A DNA stretch of 64,000 nucleotides from Dehalococcoidia bacterium (GTDB lineage: Bacteria; Chloroflexota; Dehalococcoidia; Tepidiformales; Tepidiformaceae): positions 1-64,000 of the forward strand of contig JADYYG010000034.1 of assembly GCA_020853755.1 (NCBI GenBank). The letters run 5' to 3'. The position numbers and the translations under genes were made by a program. The notes beneath the pieces are model-generated. The model was given only the letters and a program-made list of their open reading frames with translations, ran no database searches and had not been told where the DNA came from. Below, piece by piece: positions 58,007 to 64,000 of this stretch (the stretch's first letter is position 1; every line of letters starts with the position of its first letter).

Positions 58007-58992
58007 CGGGCAGCCGCCTCGACGAGGCTCCAGCGGTCGCTCAGCATCCCGTCGTAGTCATCGCTAATGGCGATGCTGTTTACGTCGTAGTCGATCCGCC
58101 GGACGAGCTTGGTGAGCACGTTGCCGGGACCGACTTCGAGGAACATATCGGCGCCGTGGTCGCGCATCCGTTCGATGGTCTTCTGCCAACGCACGCCATG
58201 GGTGAGCTGGTCGCGGAGTTCGCCGAACACCTCGGGGCCAGTAGTTAGCAGGCCGGCATCAACGTTCCCGACGAGCGGCTGGCTCGGGTCCTTGATGTGC
58301 ATCTTGTGGAGGAGGGCGCTCATGCCGTCGCTGGCGCGCGCCATCAGCGGCGAATGGGAACCAATGCTGATTGGCAGCCGGACCACGCGGCGTGCCTTCG
58401 CCTTTTCGGCCAATTCCATCGCGACCTTCAGCGGCTTCAGATAACCGGAGATGACGCTCTGGCCGTCGCAGTTCGCGTTGGCGAGGCCGACGTAACCCTC
58501 GCTCGAAGCCTCAGCACAGATTTCGAGCACCTTCTCTTCGGGAAGTCCGAGAATCGAGGCCATCCCGCCGGGGTTCTCAGTTCCCGCGATGTCCATCAGG
58601 CGGCCTCGTTCGGCCACGAGTTGTAGCCCCTCATCGAACGAAAGGCTGCCGGCGGCGACGGCCGCGGTGAATTCGCCCATTGAGTGGCCTGCGAAGAGGA
58701 ATGGTTCGAGCTTGCGGTCGAGTGCAGCCCAGCGCTCCTTGAACGCCTCGAGCCATGCGGCCGAGGTAACGAAAGACGCTGGTTGCTGGTTCGCGGTCGA
58801 TTCGAGTTCTTCGGCGGGGCCTTCCCAGCAGAGCTTGGAGAGGTTCCGGTCGAGCACCTCATCGGCGCGCTTGAATACGTCTCGGGCGGCCTTCGAGACC
58901 TGCGCAAGCCGGTGTCCCATACCGACGTGCTGCGATCCCTGGCCTGGGAAGATGAGTGCGAGCCGTACCCACGGCTTCACTTCCTGGTCCAT
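58003..58992 (-). CDS. fabD: Malonyl-CoA:ACP transacylase
   Basis: 329 residues. IFPGQGSQHVGMG, the nucleophile serine in FAGHSMGEF, the arginine in AERGRLM and the catalytic histidine in GSHSPLM are present. It loads malonyl groups on ACP. The ATG at 58990-58992 is chosen because IFPGQGSQ begins 14 residues later; a GGAGG lies 14 bases upstream, a long spacing. It is the first gene of the cluster; no fabH, fabG or fabZ is in the window. Confidence 0.93.
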   Translation of the reverse strand: MDQEVKPWVRLALIFPGQGSQHVGMGHRLAQVSKAARDVFKRADEVLDRNLSKLCWEGPAEELESTANQQPASFVTSAAWLEAFKERWAALDRKLEPFLFAGHSMGEFTAAVAAGSLSFDEGLQLVAERGRLMDIAGTENPGGMASILGLPEEKVLEICAEASSEGYVGLANANCDGQSVISGYLKPLKVAMELAEKAKARRVVRLPISIGSHSPLMARASDGMSALLHKMHIKDPSQPLVGNVDAGLLTTGPEVFGELRDQLTHGVRWQKTIERMRDHGADMFLEVGPGNVLTKLVRRIDYDVNSIAISDDYDGMLSDRWSLVEAAAR

Positions 58993-59118
58993 AGCGAACC
59001 GCTGCCTCCAAAGGGCGCATGGGGAGCGCCCGTCTGAGAGCGATGGTACCAGCACCGGAGTCCTCGGGCGAAGGTTCGGCCCAGACGAACAACCCTCGCC
59101 GCACCATGCCGCCCGCGC

Positions 59119-59124
59119 TACGCT
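59119..59124 (+). promoter_or_regulatory. -10 element (TACGCT), leaderless type, tsaD
   Basis: TACGCT, 6 bases, then the GTG at 59131; no ribosome site. The arrangement is the same as before the cysteine desulfurase gene. Confidence 0.4.
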
Positions 59125-59130
59125 GGGTTC

Positions 59131-60117
59131 GTGAAAGTCCTTGCAATCGAGTCCTCCTGCGATGAGACCGCCGCCGCCGTCATCGAGGACGGCCGCACTC
59201 CCCTTTCGTCAGTGGTGGCATCACAGGTTGACCTCCATGCGAAGTACGGCGGCGTGGTCCCCGAAGTGGCCAGCCGACAGCACCTGCGGAACATCGTCCC
59301 CGTCGTCCGCGAGGCGCTCGAGTCCGCCGGCCTGACACTCGATGACGTCGACGCGGTGGCCGGGACCAAAGGCCCGGGGCTCGCGGGTTCGCTGCTGGTT
59401 GGCTACAACGCCGCCAAGGCGATTGCGTTCGGGCGGGAACTGCCGTTCATCGGCATCAACCACCTCGAGGGGCATATCTACGCGAACTGGCTGGTCGAGG
59501 GGCCAGAACCGGAGTTCCCGGCGCTCTGCCTCGTCGTCTCCGGCGGGCATACCGACCTTGTGTTCATGCGCAGCCACGGCCAGTACGAGCGCCTCGGCGG
59601 CACCCGCGACGACGCGGCGGGTGAGGCCTTCGACAAGGTAGGCCGACTGCTTGGCCTGCCGTTCCCGGGCGGACCGCACGTCGCGAAGGCGGCACTCGAA
59701 GGCGGCCCAAGCGATGTTTCTCTCCCGCGCGCCTGGATGCACGGCACCTACGACTTCAGTTTCAGCGGGCTGAAGACGGCGGCCCTGCATGCCGTTCGCG
59801 AAGAGAAGCACACGGTCCCCAACCTTGCCTGGGAGTTCCAGGAGGCGGTTGTCGACGTACTGGCGGGCAAGACTTCGCGGCTGGCGAGGGAACTCGGGGC
59901 GCGCAACGTGCTTGTCGCGGGCGGTGTCGCGGCGAACCAGCGCCTCCGCGAGGAGTTGCACCGCCGTTGCCCGGTGCCCGTGCGCATCCCGCCGCCGAAG
60001 TTCTGCACTGACAACGCGGCGATGATCGGCGCTGTCGCCGGGTTCCGCCTCGACCTCGGGGAGCGCAGCCCGTGGGACCAGGACGTCTTCACTACCAACA
60101 ACTGGGCGCGCGTCTAA
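59131..60117 (+). CDS. tsaD: tRNA N6-adenosine threonylcarbamoyltransferase
   Basis: 328 residues. LAIESSCDETAAAVIEDG opens the ASKHA fold; the iron ligands are in INHLEGHIYANWL (HxxxH), and VVSGGHTDLV, GEAFDKVGRLLGLPFPGGP and LVAGGVAANQRLRE follow. The protein completes t6A37 of tRNA with TsaB/TsaE, which are not in the window. Starts with GTG at 59131, leaderless type. Confidence 0.95.
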   Translation: MKVLAIESSCDETAAAVIEDGRTPLSSVVASQVDLHAKYGGVVPEVASRQHLRNIVPVVREALESAGLTLDDVDAVAGTKGPGLAGSLLVGYNAAKAIAFGRELPFIGINHLEGHIYANWLVEGPEPEFPALCLVVSGGHTDLVFMRSHGQYERLGGTRDDAAGEAFDKVGRLLGLPFPGGPHVAKAALEGGPSDVSLPRAWMHGTYDFSFSGLKTAALHAVREEKHTVPNLAWEFQEAVVDVLAGKTSRLARELGARNVLVAGGVAANQRLREELHRRCPVPVRIPPPKFCTDNAAMIGAVAGFRLDLGERSPWDQDVFTTNNWARV

Positions 60118-60179
60118 GCCGGATCTCGCAGTGCGCGACAGGATGACTCATCCTCCCCGGCGGTGCGAATATCTTGGGC

Positions 60180-60950
60180 GTGCCCCGGCCTCGCCCCAAG
60201 CCCAACGCAACGCCCGACGACCTCGCCTTCGGCATCAACGCCTGCACGATGGCCCTGAAGACCGGCTACGCGAAGTCATTGCTCTACTTCGGCGGCACTC
60301 GCAACGACCGTGTGCTCGAACTCGTACAAGAAGCTGAGGCGGCCGGGGTTCGCACGGAGGAGGTCGAAGGCTTCCGACTTGACCAGTTGACGGGAGAAGG
60401 CGTGCACCAGGGAGTGCTCGTCCGCCTCCGTGCAGTCGAGCCGGTGGACCTGCGCCAGGTTGCCCGGGACTCAGGGAAGGCATCGCTCATCGTCGTCCTC
60501 GACCGGGTGACCGACCCCCAGAACCTGGGTGCTGTCCTGCGAACGTCGGTGGCGGTTGGCGTCGATGCGATTGTATTGCCGCTCCGGCGAGGGGCATTGC
60601 TCACGCCGGGTGTCCACCGGGCGAGCGCCGGGCTCAGCTTCATCGCGCCGGTTGCGGCGCCGCAGAACCTGGCGATGGCGATTCGTACGCTGAAAGAGGC
60701 GAACTACTGGGTGGTTGCCGCTGCAGCAGGGGAAGGCGCCGAGCCCGCGACGTCTTTCGACTGGCCCGCGAAGACCGTGCTCGTGATGGGCAGCGAGGGT
60801 GAGGGCATCAGCCACCTGCTGCTCGAGGTCAGTGACTTTCAGGTGGAGTTGCCGATGGACCAGCGCGTGGAGTCGTTGAATGTCGGCGTGGCGGCAGGTG
60901 TGCTCTCCTACCTCTGGCGGCGGCAGTGGCCGTTTCCGCCGGCCAGCTGA
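60180..60950 (+). CDS. rlmB: 23S rRNA (guanosine-2'-O-)-methyltransferase RlmB-like SpoU protein
   Basis: 256 residues. The N-terminal substrate-binding domain (GINACTMALKTGYAKSLLYF) precedes the SPOUT knot motifs LDRVTDPQNLGAVLRTS, VLVMGSEGEGIS and RVESLNVGVAAGVLSY. It 2'-O-methylates rRNA or tRNA. The GTG at 60180 is used; a TTG at 60174 is the other option, and neither has a ribosome site. Confidence 0.87.
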   Translation: MPRPRPKPNATPDDLAFGINACTMALKTGYAKSLLYFGGTRNDRVLELVQEAEAAGVRTEEVEGFRLDQLTGEGVHQGVLVRLRAVEPVDLRQVARDSGKASLIVVLDRVTDPQNLGAVLRTSVAVGVDAIVLPLRRGALLTPGVHRASAGLSFIAPVAAPQNLAMAIRTLKEANYWVVAAAAGEGAEPATSFDWPAKTVLVMGSEGEGISHLLLEVSDFQVELPMDQRVESLNVGVAAGVLSYLWRRQWPFPPAS

Positions 60951-60957
60951 CCCTCGG

Positions 60958-63432
60958 TCACACCAGGCTCGCCGGGTCGACGTCGATGTGCCAGTTCTCC
61001 CCGAGGCGGATGTTCGCCAGTAGCCGGGACGGCGCCCGCCCGCGCAGCAGCACCTGGTAGCGGTACTCCCCGCGAAAGCGCGGGATGTAGGGCGTTGTTG
61101 GACCGAGGATGTCCGGTTCGGCGCGGCCCGCAGCGTCCCGTGCCAGCCGCAGTTCGCCAGCTACGCGCGACGCCTCTTCGAGGGCGTGCTCCTGGTTTCG
61201 ATGCCGGAAGACGAGCCGCACGAGGCGGTTGAACGGCGGATACCCGGCCCGCCGGCGGTGCGCGATCTCTTCGTCGTAGAAGGTTCGAAAATCGTGCGTT
61301 GCCGCGGCAACAATGGGCGCCGCTTCGGGCTCATACGTCTGGATGAACACCCAGCCCGGTTTCTCGCGGCGGCCCGCGCGGCCGGCCACCTGGGAGAGCA
61401 ACTGGAACGTGCGCTCCTGCGCGTGGTAGTCCGGCAGGCTCAGTCCCACATCGGCATCGACCACGCCGACGACCGTCATCTCCGGCAGGTCCAGCCCCTT
61501 CGCCAGCATCTGCGTGCCCACGAGGATGTCGACGTCCCCGGCTTCTAGCGCGTGGACCATCCGCTCGTGGCTCCCTTTCTGGCGCGAGACATCGCTGTCC
61601 CAGCGGGCTACGCGGGCGTTCGGGAACTGCTTCCGCGCCTCCTGCTCGATACGCTGGGTGCCGACGCCGAAGGGCCGGTAGCGCGCGCCATCGCACTTCG
61701 GGCAGCGGTCTTCGAGCCGCCGTGAACGGCCGCAGTGGTGGCAGATGAGCAGCGTCAGCACCGGGCTCTGGACATCGAGGCTCATCGAGACCGAGCACGA
61801 AGGGCAGACCGGGAGGTAGCCGCAGTCCCGGCAGAGCACGAAGCGGGCCGACCCGCGGCGGTTCACGAAGAGGATCGATTGCTCGCCGGCCCGCAACGCG
61901 GCGTTGACTGCCCGGCGCAAGGAACGGGCGAAGACGCTCCGGTTCCCTTCCTGCAACTCTGCCCGCATGTCCACGATTTCGACCGCTGGCATGCCAGTCT
62001 CCACGGCGCCGCCGTCGCCGGTTGGAGCGAGACGCTGGGTGAGTTCGACGCGCTGGATGGCGCCCACTTCGCTGCGGTGGTAGGTCACAACGTCCGGGGT
62101 GGCGCTGCCCAGCACGAGCCGCGCCCCCGCCAGGGAACAGAGGTGCTCGGCGGCTTCACGGGCGTGGTAGCGCGGTTGTGGGTCGGTCTGCTTGTAGCTC
62201 CACTCGTGCTCTTCGTCCATGACGACGAGCCCAAGGTCCGGGATGGGGGCGAAGAGCGCACTGCGCGAACCAACCACGAGACGGGCATCGCCGCGCTGGA
62301 TGCGAAACCACTGGTCGTACAGTTCTCCCTGCGAGAGTTGGGAGTGGAGCACGGTCAGCGTGCCGCCGAAGCGTTCGCCATAGCGGCGGACGGCCTGCGG
62401 CGTGAGCGCGATTTCGGGGACGAGGACGATAGCGCCCCTGCCTTCGTCGAGCGTCCGGCGGACAAGTTCGAGGTAGACCTCGGTCTTTCCGGAACCGGTC
62501 ACGCCGTGGATGAGCGTGACGCCGGGATTCGCCCAGCACAGGTCGACCGCGCGCTGCTGTTCTTCGCTGAGGAGCGCCGGGGGCTTCTGGGCGAAGCGGA
62601 ACGCGGCGAGCGGGTCCCGTTCGATACGCTGCTCGTACTGGTGGAGCATCCCGGCGGCTTCGAGCCGGGACAGGTGCGACGGGTTCGCGCCGATCTCGCG
62701 CGCTTCGGTCAGCGAGATGTCCGGGTGGACGGCGAGGTGGCCGAGGAGACGCGCTTCGACGGACCGTGCGTTCCGTTCGAGGAGGCCTGCGCGATAAGCC
62801 TCGGCGTCAGCCGGTTCCGCGGCGAGGGCGAGGCGCCGTTCCATCCGCGGTCGAGTGGAAGGCCGCGCGAGGCCCTGTGCGACCGTCAGGTGGCCATCGC
62901 GCTGGAGCCGTTGGAGCAAAGTCAGGCTGACCTGGCCGACGTGCTCGCGCAGTTCATCGAGGGAAACGCGCCCGTTCGCGGCGATGTACTGGAGGATCTT
63001 CTGGTCCTTTGGGTAGACCGGCAGCAGTGGCGGTACATCGACCGGGGAGACCATCGTTACCGGTTTCTGGCCGTAGCCGGCCGGGAGGCAGCAACTCACG
63101 CAGTCCCAGAGCGGCGCCAGGTACTCGCCTGCGAGCCACTGCGCGAGTGCGGCATGGTTGGCGTCGAGCAGGGGGTCAGGGTCGGCGACCGATACGATTG
63201 GGCGCACTGCCTGGAGGGCCGTGGAACTCGTGATGCCCAGCACGATGCCCTGCAGGATGCGCGGCCCGAACGGGACGAAGACGGCCTGGCCAGGCGCGAT
63301 GTCCATGCCGGGAGGGATGCTGTAGGTGAACGGCGTCCGGGCCGGTTGTGCGGCGTTCACGGCGACTTCTGCGAGCAAGGCGCCCGGAAGCGGCGGCTCT
63401 GCCGGGTCATAGGTGGGGAACGGCAGCGTCAC
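60958..63432 (-). CDS. priA: Primosomal protein N' (replication restart helicase PriA)
   Basis: 824 residues. The 3'-DNA-binding domain is N-terminal, then the helicase: IHGVTGSGKTEVYLE (Walker A) and VVMDEEHEWSYKQ (DEEH). Two zinc sites lie in FVLCRDCGYLPVCPSC and CHHCGRSRRLEDRCPKC. TQMLAKGLDLPEM and QVAGRAGRREK are motifs V and VI. It restarts stalled forks. The start is GTG at 63430-63432. It ends convergently with rlmB at 8 bases. Confidence 0.94.
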   Translation of the reverse strand: MTLPFPTYDPAEPPLPGALLAEVAVNAAQPARTPFTYSIPPGMDIAPGQAVFVPFGPRILQGIVLGITSSTALQAVRPIVSVADPDPLLDANHAALAQWLAGEYLAPLWDCVSCCLPAGYGQKPVTMVSPVDVPPLLPVYPKDQKILQYIAANGRVSLDELREHVGQVSLTLLQRLQRDGHLTVAQGLARPSTRPRMERRLALAAEPADAEAYRAGLLERNARSVEARLLGHLAVHPDISLTEAREIGANPSHLSRLEAAGMLHQYEQRIERDPLAAFRFAQKPPALLSEEQQRAVDLCWANPGVTLIHGVTGSGKTEVYLELVRRTLDEGRGAIVLVPEIALTPQAVRRYGERFGGTLTVLHSQLSQGELYDQWFRIQRGDARLVVGSRSALFAPIPDLGLVVMDEEHEWSYKQTDPQPRYHAREAAEHLCSLAGARLVLGSATPDVVTYHRSEVGAIQRVELTQRLAPTGDGGAVETGMPAVEIVDMRAELQEGNRSVFARSLRRAVNAALRAGEQSILFVNRRGSARFVLCRDCGYLPVCPSCSVSMSLDVQSPVLTLLICHHCGRSRRLEDRCPKCDGARYRPFGVGTQRIEQEARKQFPNARVARWDSDVSRQKGSHERMVHALEAGDVDILVGTQMLAKGLDLPEMTVVGVVDADVGLSLPDYHAQERTFQLLSQVAGRAGRREKPGWVFIQTYEPEAAPIVAAATHDFRTFYDEEIAHRRRAGYPPFNRLVRLVFRHRNQEHALEEASRVAGELRLARDAAGRAEPDILGPTTPYIPRFRGEYRYQVLLRGRAPSRLLANIRLGENWHIDVDPASLV

Positions 63433-63479
63433 GGGTGGATCATCGAAGCTGGCGGGGTTGTTTGTCGACGTTCAGATGG

Positions 63480-64000
63480 TTACTGGCCGCCGGCAGCTTC
63501 AGCGAACTCGGCGTGGCCGGTTCGAGCGGGTTCGCGCGTGTGCAGCCCGCGGGTGAGCGTGAGGAACGCCGGTGCGCCCGCGACCATCACGAGGCCCGCG
63601 AAGAAGAACGAATGCGAGAGGCCCCAGATATCGAAGATGAGGCCGCCCACGACCGAACCGATGACAATTCCCGCGCCGTTCGCGGCCGAGTTGATGCCGA
63701 GCACGGTGCCCATGCCGACGCCGCGGCCCGCTACGACCTGGATGGCGGACGCGGATACCTGCGAGATGGCGCCCGTGGCCCCCATGCCCATGAGCACCGC
63801 AACGACCAGCCAGTAATTCGGCAATGCTCCCACGCAGGCGAGCAGCAGGCCGTTTGCGATCAGCCCACCGGCGACGAGGAACGGCCGGTGATAACGATCA
63901 GCGAGGCGCCCGAAGAGCGGTTGGGCGAGGCCTCCGGTCAGGTCCTGGGTGGCGAACGCCAGGCCGATCGCCAGTGGCCTCGCATGCAGGCCGTTCTCCA
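63480..64000 (-). CDS. MFS transporter, C-terminal part (continues beyond the window)
   Basis: The minus-strand frame ending at 63480 runs open to the window edge. It carries the MFS motif FGRLADRYHRP, a helix with GGLIANGLLLA, then SQVSASAIQVVAGRGVGMGTVLGINSAANG and IGSVVGGLIFDIWG. At least four or five helices are visible, so this is roughly the C-terminal half of a transporter of unknown substrate. It is upstream of priA on the same strand. Confidence 0.75.
   Translation of the reverse strand, partial: ENGLHARPLAIGLAFATQDLTGGLAQPLFGRLADRYHRPFLVAGGLIANGLLLACVGALPNYWLVVAVLMGMGATGAISQVSASAIQVVAGRGVGMGTVLGINSAANGAGIVIGSVVGGLIFDIWGLSHSFFFAGLVMVAGAPAFLTLTRGLHTREPARTGHAEFAEAAGGQ

Noticed and set aside
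61735-63816. A 693-residue plus-strand frame opposite priA
   Set aside because: Antisense shadow; priA is unambiguous.
1-64000. CRISPR arrays, toxin-antitoxin pairs, restriction-modification or retron-like loci
   Set aside because: No regularly spaced repeats, no Cas-like, nuclease/methylase pair or reverse-transcriptase motifs were seen on either strand.

Overview
The window looks like a chromosomal segment of a GC-rich bacterium, most likely a member of the Chloroflexota close to Dehalococcoidia/Tepidiformia. That placement is inferred from gene content and style: a Cam-type gamma carbonic anhydrase, an alpha2beta2-type 2-oxoacid dehydrogenase cluster, small RNHCP and DUF5679-type zinc proteins, many GTG/TTG starts, and several promoters placed directly against start codons. 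No rRNA is present to confirm it. There are two tRNA genes (Arg-TCT and Gly-CCC) and no CRISPR array.

Layout. Positions 1-5000 are an accessory patch: the tail of an IS630-type transposase, secreted or membrane proteins of unknown function, visibly more AT-rich DNA, and two imperfect ~390 bp direct repeats (1780-2170 and 4299-4691). The repeats truncate a ClpN-domain gene on one side and a mini-LuxR regulator gene on the other. From 5000 to 10000 lies a tightly overlapping minus-strand set (acpS, nnr, fabF, recJ). Positions 10100-14030 carry plus-strand PilZ, folD, prfB (with its programmed +1 frameshift) and an anchored metallopeptidase. Positions 14041-18261 hold a five-gene minus-strand operon whose parts (two HxxxxD/E acyltransferases, PHP esterase, PimA-like glycosyltransferase, CDP-alcohol phosphatidyltransferase) resemble the actinobacterial phosphatidylinositol-mannoside locus.

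Positions 18300-36850 are a mosaic of single metabolic genes: crotonase, serine hydrolase, MBL-fold hydrolase, CBS protein, PPOX and LEH-like proteins, a degenerate GGDEF protein, a GltD-like oxidoreductase, CMD and nitronate-monooxygenase-like proteins, biotin-dependent carboxyltransferase plus biotin carrier, a divergent DAHP synthase, an NnrS-like membrane protein, a phosphatase, an M20 peptidase and a membrane-anchored gamma carbonic anhydrase. Positions 37100-39420 carry a BchI-like AAA+ ATPase behind a strong promoter, a GNAT protein and an RNHCP protein. Positions 39423-44090 encode a complete 2-oxoacid dehydrogenase complex (E3-E1alpha-E1beta-E2). Positions 44200-48530 hold a methyltransferase, an aminotransferase, an aldo/keto reductase and an inositol-phosphatase-type enzyme.

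Positions 48600-53832 hold a minus-strand translation/transcription operon (nusA-rnpM-infB-rbfA-truB) headed by a terminator-like hairpin just before nusA, with a small zinc-ribbon gene beyond it. Divergent to nusA is a cysteine desulfurase. Positions 55178-58992 are a fatty-acid synthesis cluster (fabD-fabF-fabF-acpP). The window ends with tsaD, rlmB, priA and the C-terminal part of an MFS transporter.

No single unmistakable new defence or biosynthetic system is seen. The observations most worth following are the PIM-like lipid operon, the insertion-duplication near the left edge, the recurrent leaderless promoter arrangement, and the attenuator-like hairpin in the nusA leader.
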